64,000 bases of DNA from Roseibium hamelinense (GTDB lineage: Bacteria; Pseudomonadota; Alphaproteobacteria; Rhizobiales; Stappiaceae): the NCBI RefSeq assembly GCF_007830545.1, contig NZ_VLLF01000006.1:1-64000 (forward strand). Direction: 5' to 3'. A program made the translations under genes and the position numbers. This document shows positions 36,440 through 45,097 of the stretch, one piece after another (the stretch's first letter is position 1; every line of letters begins with the position of its first letter). The notes beneath the pieces were generated by a model. It did not search any database. It was not told the origin of the DNA and saw nothing but the letters and a program-made list of their open reading frames with translations.

Positions 36440-37806
36440 TAGGCGGCTTCCCCGCTTTCATCATGGGAAGCAGACACTTTTGACGGAAAATATTTGTCGA
36501 TAAGCGCCTGCTTCATCAAAAGCTGGTTTGGCTCAAAGCATTCCGCCAGGGTGGACCAGCAAAGATCGAGCGCCTCTTCAAGCGGCAGTGAAACCTCAAT
36601 ATCCATGAAACGTTTTCGAAAAAGTCCACCGAACTTTAGGAGCTGGTGGTCGTAGTTTGACAGCTCAAACGCCATGGACTGTTTTTGCTCCGCGTCCCGC
36701 GCGCCGGAATAGAACCTGATCATTGTATTCATGATCTGGCTGTGGTCATCCCGGGTGACTTTGCCAATAACGTGCTGCTTTAACCGGGACAGAGAGCCGA
36801 ACGGGTCTATCACACCTGAATGCAGGTAAAACTGGCCCTCCGTGATATATCCCGTGTTGTCGGGCACCGGGTGAGTGACATCGTTGCCGGGCATGGTGGT
36901 AACGGTCAAGATCGTCACGGATCCGGAGCCTTTGAAGTCGCAAGCCTTTTCGTAGCGCCGCGCCAATTGAGAGTATAAATCACCCGGATAGCCGCGGTTT
37001 GCGGGGACGCGCTCCATTGCGATGGAGACCTCCTTCATCGCATCAGCGAAGGCGGTCATGTCGGTCAACAAGACAAGCACACGCTTGCCGTCTTCCACGG
37101 CAAATTTTTCTGCCACGGCCAGAGCCATATCTGGAACCTGTAGCCGTTCAACAACGGGGTCCGAGGCCTGATTCACAAACATGACTGTACGGGGAAATAC
37201 CCCTGCATCTTCAAATCTTTTGCGGAAATAGGCGTAGTCATCGAAAATGAGGCCGAGCCCTCCGAATACCACGACGTCGGCATCCGCCTGAATGCCGATG
37301 CGCGCAAGAAACGGATTGTATGGTTCGCCGGATACCGAAAAAATCGGAATTTTCTGGCTTTCAACCAGGCAGTTGAATACATCGATCATCGGAACATCCG
37401 TCCGGATCATACGCGAGGCGAGCACCCGTTTCATCGGATTCACGGAAGGGCCGCCAATCGGAACCGTCGGATCGCTGCCAAGGTCCGGGCCGCGATCGAT
37501 AGGCTGTCCTGCTCCGTCAAAAACCCGGCCAAGGATATTTTCCGAATAGGTGACCTTTGCTGCTTCACCAAGGAATTTAACAGCGGAATTGTTGGCAAGT
37601 CCCTTGGTGCCGGAGTTGACCTGTAAAGACACCATGTCCTGATCTATATTGATGACTTGAGCGAGCGAAGATACGCCGTCTTGTGCTTCAACAAGGGCCA
37701 GATCACCAAGGCACGGCCGCCCCTCATTTACAGAGCGATCCGAAGACACCTTAATCCTTATGATATCCCCAACGATATCGACAATGCGCGTATGGGATAC
37801 CAGCAT
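36439..37806 (-). CDS. ntpB: V/A-type ATPase non-catalytic subunit B
   Basis: 455 residues from ATG 37806, seven bases after AGAGGA. The protein aligns with B subunits through SRMIRTDVPMIDVFNCLVESQKIPIFS, LLTDMTAFADAMKEVSIAMERVPANRGYPGDLYSQLARRYEKA and TMPGNDVTHPVPDNTGYITEGQFYL. It lacks the GxxxxGKT P-loop, as expected for the non-catalytic subunit. It is the first gene of the operon, so the promoter lies upstream in the region before 38,327. Confidence 0.96.
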   Translation of the reverse strand: MLVSHTRIVDIVGDIIRIKVSSDRSVNEGRPCLGDLALVEAQDGVSSLAQVINIDQDMVSLQVNSGTKGLANNSAVKFLGEAAKVTYSENILGRVFDGAGQPIDRGPDLGSDPTVPIGGPSVNPMKRVLASRMIRTDVPMIDVFNCLVESQKIPIFSVSGEPYNPFLARIGIQADADVVVFGGLGLIFDDYAYFRKRFEDAGVFPRTVMFVNQASDPVVERLQVPDMALAVAEKFAVEDGKRVLVLLTDMTAFADAMKEVSIAMERVPANRGYPGDLYSQLARRYEKACDFKGSGSVTILTVTTMPGNDVTHPVPDNTGYITEGQFYLHSGVIDPFGSLSRLKQHVIGKVTRDDHSQIMNTMIRFYSGARDAEQKQSMAFELSNYDHQLLKFGGLFRKRFMDIEVSLPLEEALDLCWSTLAECFEPNQLLMKQALIDKYFPSKVSASHDESGEAA

Positions 37807-38327
37807 CAACCAATCCTCTTTGATGTTTCCAACAACACTTTTTACGTGCTGGCTTGGCAGGTCAAGTCGGTCACACCGATTTGCAAAAGACTATTGCTGC
37901 ACCGCGGCAAACGGAATTCGTAGCTTCCCTTATGAGCTACACCCGCTGTTTCATTTTAATGACTGCAAGATGAAAAATGGCACTCTGGTTCTGAATTGCT
38001 GAGCAACTAATCCTGCGTTCCGCGGACCGTAGGACCTATATGTATAGTGCGCCGGTATGTGTCCCTTGCATTCGGAAGGCATCCGCCTGGCTTATCAGCA
38101 CCTCAACTTGCCGGCTTGACCCTTGCCTTGCCCGCTGCGGAGACAGCACTGCACCTGTCTGAAGGTCTTGTTCGCACACGAATGACGGCCGGGAGCCGAT
38201 GTATTCTGTGCGAATACGTCTCGATCGATTGCCGGGCGGCCGATACCGGCTGTAGGCTTTGTTTTTCGGATGTTATGCAATTATTCCGGCTCGCATAGGC
38301 CAACGAATTGTTCAGTGGGAGACCGTT
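37807..38327. other. Intergenic region between divergent ntp and kef genes
   Basis: No convincing gene; open frames here lack ribosome binding sites and protein-like composition. The promoters for the ntpB operon (minus) and the kefF-like gene (plus) must lie here. A CTATA-TG-TATAG inverted repeat occurs at 38036-38047 and could be an operator, but nothing supports a specific regulator. Confidence 0.5.
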
Positions 38328-38945
38328 TTGGCGAAGGTTCTGGTGCTCTATGCTCACCCGCGACCTGACCGGTCGGAAGTGAATGCGCCGATGTTCGAAG
38401 CCGCGCAATCACTGGACGGTGTTACCGCCGTCGATCTTTATGCGGACTATCCGGACCTCGGGATCGATGTCGATACAGAGCAGGCACGGCTGGTTGCTCA
38501 TGATGTGATTGTTTTTCAGCATCCGCTGTATTGGTATTCGGCTCCGGCTATCGTAAAAGAATGGCAGGATCTGGTGTTGGAGCATGGTTTTGCGTATGGC
38601 CATGATGGCGACCACCTGGCGGGGAAATGGATCCTGAATGCAACCACGACCGGGGCAAAGCCAGAAGCCTATTCCAAAGGCGGGGTAAACCATGCGGACC
38701 TGCGCAGCCTGCTTATCCCTTTCGAAAAAACCGCTGATCTTTGTGGCATGACTTACGTTGCTCCGTTCGTGCTGCACGGTGCGGGGCGCGCTCGGGAGGA
38801 AAACCGGGTCCAGATGCATGTCGAAGCATACCGGACACTTTTAACGGCCCTTGTTTCGGACCGGGTCGATCTGGCTAAGGCTTCGCGAGCGATCGCGCTT
38901 GAAGGCGATTTAACCCCATTCCTCCTTCAGTCGGAGATCGCTTGA
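38328..38945 (+). CDS. KefF-like NAD(P)H:quinone oxidoreductase
   Basis: 205 residues from a TTG at 38328, six bases after GGGAG; the open frame continues upstream but without a site. The N-terminus (KVLVLYAHPRPDRSEVNAPM) is the flavodoxin-like FMN-binding start of the NQO1/KefF family. HPLYWYSAPAIVKEWQDLVLEHGFAYG and the TTGA segment are further hallmarks. In E. coli KefF binds KefC, activates it and reduces quinones. The gene overlaps the antiporter gene directly downstream by one base, supporting an ancillary role. Called an oxidoreductase with confidence; partner function inferred from coupling. Confidence 0.87.
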   Translation: MAKVLVLYAHPRPDRSEVNAPMFEAAQSLDGVTAVDLYADYPDLGIDVDTEQARLVAHDVIVFQHPLYWYSAPAIVKEWQDLVLEHGFAYGHDGDHLAGKWILNATTTGAKPEAYSKGGVNHADLRSLLIPFEKTADLCGMTYVAPFVLHGAGRAREENRVQMHVEAYRTLLTALVSDRVDLAKASRAIALEGDLTPFLLQSEIA

Positions 38946-40828
38946 TGGCGCTTCTAAGCGATGCGTTTGTTTATCTGAGTGCCGCTGTCATAGCAGTGCC
39001 AATAGCGAACCGGCTTGGGCTCGGATCAGTCCTTGGCTATTTGATCGCTGGCGTCGTTATTGGTCCGGTCCTGGGGATTGTTGGTTCTGAAACGGCCGAA
39101 GTGCAGCACTTTGCCGAGTTTGGCGTTGTCATGATGTTGTTCCTGGTTGGGCTAGAGCTTCAGCCGTCTGTGCTGTGGAGGATGCGGCGGCAGTTGATCG
39201 GCCTCGGTGGATTGCAGGTTGTTGGGACAACGGCAGTATTCACCGCTATCTCGATGGCCTTTGGGCTCTCCTGGCAAAGCAGTATGGCACTTGGCATGAT
39301 CCTGGCGCTGTCCTCTACAGCCATCGTCCTACAAACCCTCAACGAGAAGGGGTGGTTCAAGACGAGCGGTGGCCAAGGCTCATTCGCTGTGCTCTTGACC
39401 CAAGACATTGCTGTCATTCCCATGCTTGCAGTGTTGCCGTTCTTAGTCATCGGGCCGGCAGGCATAGCGGGGAGCCGGCCTGACGGCGAACTCGCAGATC
39501 ATGGTGGCTCGGCTCTGGCAACCCTGCCGGCATGGGCGCAGGCACTGGTCATCCTTGCCGTGATTGCCGCGATTGTTGTTGCCGGGCGCCACTTGCTACG
39601 CCCAGTGTTCCGTTTCATAGCAGAAGCAAAATTGCGGGAGATTTTTACCGCAACGGCACTTCTCTTGATTATAGGAATAGCTCTTCTGATGGATCTTGTT
39701 GGCCTGTCTCCTGCGCTCGGGACTTTTCTTGCCGGTGTTGTTCTTTCTGACAGTGATTACCGCCATGAATTGGAAAGCGACATCGAACCCTTCAAGGGTC
39801 TGTTACTAGGACTGTTTTTCCTGACGGTGGGGGCGGGTATTGATTTTGATCTGTTCTTTGGGGACCCCTTTTTCATTTTGGCGCTGGCTATTGGGCTTAT
39901 CGCCGTAAAGTTTTGCGTACTTTACGTTCTTGGGTCGGTTTTCGGGCTGAAAGGCGCAGACCGTTGGCTTCTGGCGCTCGGTCTGGCCCAGGCTGGCGAG
40001 TTTGCGTTTGTACTTTTCGGGTTTGCCGGAGGGGCGGGGGTTTTGGAACCAAGTCTGCTGCAAACGATGACATTGGTTGTTGCAATCTCCATGCTTTTGA
40101 CGCCGGCGCTATTTATTTTGTACGAGAAAGTCATCGCCCCGCGTGTGGTCTCGAAGTCAGACCGGGAACCGGATCTTATCGACACAAAAGGCCGCGTTGT
40201 TGTCGCGGGCATGGGCCGGTACGGTCAAATTGTATCGCGGCTCTTAATGACCGACGGATTTGAAGTTATCATTCTTGATCATGATCCGCAGACCATTGAG
40301 AACCTTGGCCGGATCGGCATCCGGACCTACTATGGTGACGCCACGCGACCGGATTTGCTACATAGCGCCGGCCTTTCGCATGCGGATGTGTTCATCTCAG
40401 CAATCGATGATCGTGAAAAGCAAACTAGCATCGTTGAGCATGTCGCGAAGACTTATCCAGATGTCAAAATTTTGGCACGAGCGCGGGATAGGCACCACGT
40501 TTACGAGCTTGAAATGGCCGGTGCCCATATCGCGCTTCGTGAAGTTTTTGAAGGGGCCCTAGCCTTAGGCAAGCATGCACTGATAGAGCTCGGCGTCCAC
40601 ACTTTCAGAGCTGAGAACAAAGCACGACGTTTCAAAAAGCACGATCTAGAGATGCTTGCCGACCTGCGCGACAACTACAATGACGGAGGTGTTGATGCCT
40701 CGTACATCGACGCCATGCGCGCGCATTCTGCAACTATGTTCGAGATTATGAAGGCTGAGCGCGATGAACGTCACGAAAGAACGGAGCGAGGTTGGACTCC
40801 GCCGCCAAAGGGTGACGCCAATTTATAG
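38945..40828 (+). CDS. kefB: Glutathione-regulated potassium-efflux type antiporter (KefB/KefC family, CPA2)
   Basis: 627 residues from ATG 38945. About twelve to thirteen transmembrane helices (residues about 5-385) form the CPA2 exchanger domain, including the SSTAIVLQ and FLAGVVLSDSDYRHELESDIEPFKGLLLGLFFLTVG segments. A cytosolic RCK/TrkA-N Rossmann domain follows (GMGRYGQ near residue 420). Such proteins exchange K+ for H+ to acidify the cytoplasm during electrophile stress and are gated by glutathione adducts. The coupled kefF-like gene supports this, though ion selectivity cannot be read from sequence. Confidence 0.9.
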   Translation: MALLSDAFVYLSAAVIAVPIANRLGLGSVLGYLIAGVVIGPVLGIVGSETAEVQHFAEFGVVMMLFLVGLELQPSVLWRMRRQLIGLGGLQVVGTTAVFTAISMAFGLSWQSSMALGMILALSSTAIVLQTLNEKGWFKTSGGQGSFAVLLTQDIAVIPMLAVLPFLVIGPAGIAGSRPDGELADHGGSALATLPAWAQALVILAVIAAIVVAGRHLLRPVFRFIAEAKLREIFTATALLLIIGIALLMDLVGLSPALGTFLAGVVLSDSDYRHELESDIEPFKGLLLGLFFLTVGAGIDFDLFFGDPFFILALAIGLIAVKFCVLYVLGSVFGLKGADRWLLALGLAQAGEFAFVLFGFAGGAGVLEPSLLQTMTLVVAISMLLTPALFILYEKVIAPRVVSKSDREPDLIDTKGRVVVAGMGRYGQIVSRLLMTDGFEVIILDHDPQTIENLGRIGIRTYYGDATRPDLLHSAGLSHADVFISAIDDREKQTSIVEHVAKTYPDVKILARARDRHHVYELEMAGAHIALREVFEGALALGKHALIELGVHTFRAENKARRFKKHDLEMLADLRDNYNDGGVDASYIDAMRAHSATMFEIMKAERDERHERTERGWTPPPKGDANL

Positions 40829-40852
40829 CTGCTATAGTCAGGAGACGGCAAA

Positions 40853-41524
40853 TTGAGTGAAACAACAGACCAGGACTTCGACGATCTTCTGCAAATCGAC
40901 ATTGTGTCTGATGTCGTTTGCCCATGGTGTATTGTCGGCTTCAAGCAGCTCGAACAAGCGCTCCAGGTGACGGGAACGTCTGCCGCTGTCAAATGGCATC
41001 CATTCGAACTCAATCCGCAGATGGCGGAGGAAGGTGAGAACCTGCGCGAGCACCTAGCGGCGAAATACGGAACCACTCCCGAACAGTCTGTGAAAGCACG
41101 TGAAAACCTGTCTACCTTAGGGATACATTTGGGTTTTCAATTCAACTTCTCGGACGATATGCGGATGGCCAACACCTTCCGGGCCCATCAGATGATCCAC
41201 TGGGCAGGACCGCAGGGCAAGGAACACCAACTTAAAATGGCATTGTTTGAGGCACATTTTCAGCGCCGCGAAAACGTTAATGATCTCCACATTCTTGCAG
41301 ATATTGCGACACGCGTTGGGCTTGACCGTGATCAAGCGCTGAAGGTCTTGGAGGACGAGCGATTTGCACAAAATGTGCGTGATGAACAGTCCTTCTGGAC
41401 ATCACAAGGGATCAAGGGTGTTCCTGCAGTGATCTTCGACCGTCGGCATTTGATTACAGGTGCACAAGGCGTCGACAATTACGCTGCTATTCTGCGTCAG
41501 CTCTCAGGAAATGCAGCCGCCTGA
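40853..41524 (+). CDS. DsbA-family thiol oxidoreductase, FrnE-like
   Basis: 223 residues from a TTG that follows GGAGA. The thioredoxin-fold active site CPWC (Cys23 and Cys26) sits at the end of the first strand (IDIVSDVVCPWC), and the C-terminal cis-Pro loop is GVPAVIFDRR. There is no signal peptide, so it is cytoplasmic, as for FrnE/2-hydroxychromene-2-carboxylate isomerase relatives. It lies 24 bases after kefB and may be cotranscribed with it, suggesting a thiol-stress link. Substrate unknown. Confidence 0.87.
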   Translation: MSETTDQDFDDLLQIDIVSDVVCPWCIVGFKQLEQALQVTGTSAAVKWHPFELNPQMAEEGENLREHLAAKYGTTPEQSVKARENLSTLGIHLGFQFNFSDDMRMANTFRAHQMIHWAGPQGKEHQLKMALFEAHFQRRENVNDLHILADIATRVGLDRDQALKVLEDERFAQNVRDEQSFWTSQGIKGVPAVIFDRRHLITGAQGVDNYAAILRQLSGNAAA

Positions 41525-41769
41525 CGGATTGCCATTTTGGAACGTCTAAAAGCGTTATGTTTGGTCTTTGCACAAACTGAACAGGGTTGGCACACAAACA
41601 CGAGTTCGCTGACTTTATGAGTTCTGAGAGCAACCAACTAGTAGCAGTCTGCGAAAAGTCTTTCTGCGCAGCTTGCGTTCATCGCATAGGGTGCGCATGC
41701 GGCATATGCCGCTCTTGAATCGGATCTTGCGCGGATCATATTCCTCGTGAGGCAAATGACGGGGGTAAT

Positions 41770-42228
41770 ATGGCAGCCGGTTTCGTTTTTGGAATACTTG
41801 TCTTTTTGACCGCCATGTCGGGTGCGGTCTTCAAGCCAGGCGACTGGTACCTTAGTTTGAAAAAGCCATCTTGGACACCGCCAGGATGGGCCTTCCCGCT
41901 CGTATGGACCGTGCTTTATGTTATGATCGGTTATTCTGGCTGGCTCATTTGGTCTGAGCAAGGTTTTGGTCTAGCGCTTGTCTTCTGGGTGTTGCAACTC
42001 GCACTGAACGGTGCTTGGTCTTGGCTGTTTTTCGGCATGAAGCGCATGGATTACGCATTAATCGATGTGTGTGCCATGTGGCTCTCAATCGTTGCCTATA
42101 TCGGCGCCGCTTGGCCGGTTTCCACCACAGCGGCGCTGTTGTTCCTGCCCTACCTAGCTTGGGTATCGGTGGCGGCTGCATTAAACTTGTCGGTTTGGCG
42201 GTTGAATCCGGATGAGGTGCCGGCATAG
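41770..42228 (+). CDS. tspO: TspO/MBR-family tryptophan-rich membrane protein
   Basis: 152 residues with five predicted transmembrane helices, many Trp residues and the family signatures WYLSLKKPSWTPPGWAFPLVWTVLYVMIGYS and LNGAWSWLFFGM. TspO binds porphyrins and, in Rhodobacter sphaeroides, acts as an outer-membrane oxygen-responsive regulator of photosynthesis genes. Its place next to bchP fits. The last 79 bases run antisense to the end of the gene on the opposite strand at 42150-42512. Confidence 0.92.
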   Translation: MAAGFVFGILVFLTAMSGAVFKPGDWYLSLKKPSWTPPGWAFPLVWTVLYVMIGYSGWLIWSEQGFGLALVFWVLQLALNGAWSWLFFGMKRMDYALIDVCAMWLSIVAYIGAAWPVSTTAALLFLPYLAWVSVAAALNLSVWRLNPDEVPA

Positions 42229-42512
42229 GTCATTGTTCGACGCTTTGGCGTGGCAAGGCGAGCGAGCATGTCCAGAATGTGCGCGCAACCGGCACTTGCC
42301 ATCCAAGCGGCAACCACCCAGCTGGGGCTTCCCGTCTGGAATGCGTAAAGTGCTGCCAGCAAACCAAAACCGGCTGCCACGGTTGCAAGGAGTTTCATCG
42401 GCGCGTCAAGATGGTGCCGGAGCAAGATAATCGCAAATGCCTCAAGGATTAGAATGGCACAGCCGGTCAATGCCAGTGTCCCAGAGCCAGCAAAGATAAA
42501 AATGTCTGACAT
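42150..42512 (-). CDS. Small membrane protein following bchP, function unknown
   Basis: 120 residues from ATG 42512, eight bases after GGAAGG and just after the bchP stop; a GTG at 42521 is an alternative. About three hydrophobic segments (residues about 5-35, 45-60 and 65-80) precede a polar tail. I do not recognise the family. The position at the end of the bchG-PucC-like-bchP operon suggests an accessory membrane role, but the last 79 bases overlap the 3' end of tspO antisense, so the reading frame may be shorter or not real. Confidence 0.5.
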   Translation of the reverse strand: MSDIFIFAGSGTLALTGCAILILEAFAIILLRHHLDAPMKLLATVAAGFGLLAALYAFQTGSPSWVVAAWMASAGCAHILDMLARLATPKRRTMTYAGTSSGFNRQTDKFNAAATDTQAR

Positions 42513-42517
42513 TTGGC

Positions 42518-43705
42518 TCACCTTCCGGCTAGGCCAAGAAGCTGTCCCATGTCCTTGATGGCGACGCGGATATGGGCCATTGGATCTTTGCGCACGAGTT
42601 TCTTGTTAAGATAAGATTCCCAGGTCAGACGCTGTATGTCGGGGTCCTTGCACATGTTGACAAATTGCTCACGGCGTTTGTCGGAGCCGTACCAAAAATA
42701 CTGCAGAAGTCCGAGTACAAAGAAAACCCGACCGTGGCCTTTCATAAAGCGCTTGCGGATAGCGCCAAGATGACGTGCGCTTCCAGTTTCCAAGAAGGCT
42801 TTTGCCTCTTGCGCTGCCAAGTCACCCGTGTGCATGGCGTAGTAAATTCCTTCGCCGGAAGAGGGGGCGACGACACCTGCTGCATCACCGATGAGGACCA
42901 CGTTTTTTCGGTTGTCCCAACGCCGCATGGGCTTCAAGGGGAGAGGAGCGCCTTCGCAGCGCACTGTCTTGACATCCGATAGTTTAAACCGGTCACGCAG
43001 AAGCTTTGTGGCATCTTTCAGATCGTGACCTTTGACGGCAGACCCGACGCCGATGCTGGTTTGACCGCCATGGGGAAACACCCAGCCGTAAAAGTCCGGA
43101 GAGACTTTCCTATCATAGATCACCTCGCACCGGGCAGGTTCGAAACTAGCCGGGTCACTATCTTGCGGGGATTCTACGATTTCATGGTAAGCGAACACAT
43201 AGGGGGGTTTTTTCTTTGGTCCGAATACGGTCTTGCGAACCTGCGAGTTCGCGCCGTCTGCGCCAATTACCAATTTGGTGGTCAGGGTCTCGCTGTCATG
43301 GTCGCCCGCGAGATTAATGGTCACTGTGCCATCCTGATTGTATGTAAGGCTTTTGAACGTGGCTTTTAGACGATCCGCACCTGCTAGCGCTGCACGCTCT
43401 CGCAAGTAGGGGTCAAATTCTTCGCGATCGACCATACCGACGTAGCCGATGTCGCCGATTTCCATACCAACCTGGTTTCCGGAGGGGCCGGTCATGCGGG
43501 CCCGTTTGACACGCGCTTTGATCTGCGACGCTGCAATGTCAAAGTCGCGCATGGCAATGGACGGAATAGCACCGCCGCATGGTTTAATCCGGCCTTCCTT
43601 GTCAACAAGAAGGACTTTCGTTCCCGAGCAGGCAAGCCGTTCGGCAGCTGTAGCACCAGCTGGACCGCCACCTATGACAATGACATCGAAATCGGTTTTG
43701 GTCAT
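42518..43705 (-). CDS. bchP: Geranylgeranyl diphosphate/bacteriochlorophyll reductase
   Basis: 395 residues from ATG 43705, seven bases after GGAG; an in-frame TTG lies seven codons upstream. The FAD-binding start (FDVIVIGGGPAGATAAERLA), CGGAIPS and the second nucleotide motif VLIGDAAGVVAPSSGEGIYYAMHTG are those of ChlP/BchP. It reduces the geranylgeranyl tail of bacteriochlorophyll a to phytyl with NADPH. Immediately upstream are a PucC-family gene and bchG, the usual pigment-tail cluster. Codon use does not differ from neighbours by eye. Confidence 0.94.
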   Translation of the reverse strand: MTKTDFDVIVIGGGPAGATAAERLACSGTKVLLVDKEGRIKPCGGAIPSIAMRDFDIAASQIKARVKRARMTGPSGNQVGMEIGDIGYVGMVDREEFDPYLRERAALAGADRLKATFKSLTYNQDGTVTINLAGDHDSETLTTKLVIGADGANSQVRKTVFGPKKKPPYVFAYHEIVESPQDSDPASFEPARCEVIYDRKVSPDFYGWVFPHGGQTSIGVGSAVKGHDLKDATKLLRDRFKLSDVKTVRCEGAPLPLKPMRRWDNRKNVVLIGDAAGVVAPSSGEGIYYAMHTGDLAAQEAKAFLETGSARHLGAIRKRFMKGHGRVFFVLGLLQYFWYGSDKRREQFVNMCKDPDIQRLTWESYLNKKLVRKDPMAHIRVAIKDMGQLLGLAGR

Positions 43706-43709
43706 GGCA

Positions 43710-45065
43710 TTACTCCGCGGCTTCAAGGACAGGATCTGTACTGAAAGAAGGATGGTTCATGTGTGCCGAGGGCGATGCACGAAGGCCGGTTGCAACCAGC
43801 GCGGACATGACGAAAAGCACTGCTTCAAAGCCGAAAACAGACATGAACGAGTGGGCATCGCTTTTGGTTAATGCACGCGCTGCATCAAGAAGGACGGTGC
43901 CCATCAATCCGCCAAGGCCAAAGGAAAGTGCTTGGGCTGCCCCCCAGACACCCATGCGGATCCCTGCCTGTTCCCCGCCATTTTGACTGGCAAGCATCAT
44001 CATTGTGCCGATGGCAGCCACCGCAAAAACCCCATTTGCGAGGCCGAGTAGAAAAATGTTTGCAGCTAGCGGCCAGTCCGGCGCCGCGAAAGCTGCAATA
44101 GCGAGCGCCCCGAGAGCAATTGCAGAACAGACGCAGCCCCATATGGTGAAGTGTCTAAGGATGCGCGCTTTTTTGCGCGCTAGCAGGGTGCCGAGAATGC
44201 CCACAAGTGCCATACCGAGCAAAATTCCACCATGTTGCGCGCCGGACAGTTTTGTTGTTTCTCCTGGTGTCAGGCCAAACAGCAGTCCCCCGAAAGGTTC
44301 AAGGATGAGATCCTGGGTGCTGTAAGCCAGCATCGACATGAATACGAAGACCGTGAAAAGGCGGGCTTCGCTATCATTCCAAGTTTCCTTGAGATCGGCA
44401 ATGAAGGGGCGTTTCTTTCGCGGTCGGGGCGCTTTGGTGTCCGCCATGCGCTCTACCCCAGCAACTGCGAGACAGGTTACCGCAATTGCGATCAGTCCCG
44501 TTGCTCCCGTTATGCCTATGAGCCGTTCAAAGCTGAACGGGTCCAGCAAGCTTCCCGAGACGATGGCAGTGATCACAATACCGGCGATCATCATCATCCA
44601 AACGATGGTCGCAGCGGCAGCGCGGCGTTCTGGGGCTGCTTTGCTGGCCAGAAGAGCCAGAAGTGAGGTCCCGCATGCTCCGACGCCAAAGCCAATAAAC
44701 GCAAATGCCAATATTGCGGAGGCTAGACCAAGCCCGAACTTTGTCTCCATCAGAAGTGCGGAAGCAGACGCCGCCGTGCCCGATGCCGCCAGTACGCACA
44801 TTCCTCCAATGATCCAGACCGTCCGGTTGCCGCCATTGTCAGACTTGTGCCCCCAGACCGGACGTGAAATCTGGACTGCGTAGTGAAGACCGACCAATAA
44901 TCCGGGTATTACAGCTGCAAGAGAGAGTTCGACAATAAGAACACGGTTCAAGGTCGATGTGGTCAGCACAATAACCGACCCAAGGGCAGCTTGAACAAGT
45001 CCAAGGCGCATGATCGCAAGCCAGGAAAGGCTTATTGCTGGTTTGGCAATTCGAAGTGTATGCAT
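43710..45065 (-). CDS. PucC/LhaA-family transporter in the bchG-bchP operon (BCH2 type)
   Basis: 451 residues from ATG 45065, five bases after GGGAGG; the open frame extends far upstream into bchG and that part is not protein-like. About twelve transmembrane helices of the major-facilitator fold are seen. Diagnostic segments are TSTLNRVLIVELSLAAVIPG, QDLILEPFGGLLFGLTPGETTKLSG and the SDAHSFMSVFGFEA end. Homologues between bchG and bchP (orf428 in Rhodobacter) are thought to move or deliver pigment for complex assembly. Role in pigment delivery is inferred. Confidence 0.88.
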   Translation of the reverse strand: MHTLRIAKPAISLSWLAIMRLGLVQAALGSVIVLTTSTLNRVLIVELSLAAVIPGLLVGLHYAVQISRPVWGHKSDNGGNRTVWIIGGMCVLAASGTAASASALLMETKFGLGLASAILAFAFIGFGVGACGTSLLALLASKAAPERRAAAATIVWMMMIAGIVITAIVSGSLLDPFSFERLIGITGATGLIAIAVTCLAVAGVERMADTKAPRPRKKRPFIADLKETWNDSEARLFTVFVFMSMLAYSTQDLILEPFGGLLFGLTPGETTKLSGAQHGGILLGMALVGILGTLLARKKARILRHFTIWGCVCSAIALGALAIAAFAAPDWPLAANIFLLGLANGVFAVAAIGTMMMLASQNGGEQAGIRMGVWGAAQALSFGLGGLMGTVLLDAARALTKSDAHSFMSVFGFEAVLFVMSALVATGLRASPSAHMNHPSFSTDPVLEAAE

Positions 45066-45097
45066 TATGCCCTCCCAGTGTGTGAATGTCGTTCTTA

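Noticed and set aside
38047..38298. 83-residue plus-strand frame before the kefF-like gene
   Set aside because: No ribosome binding site, arginine/cysteine-rich composition unlike neighbours, and no recognisable domain; treated as intergenic.
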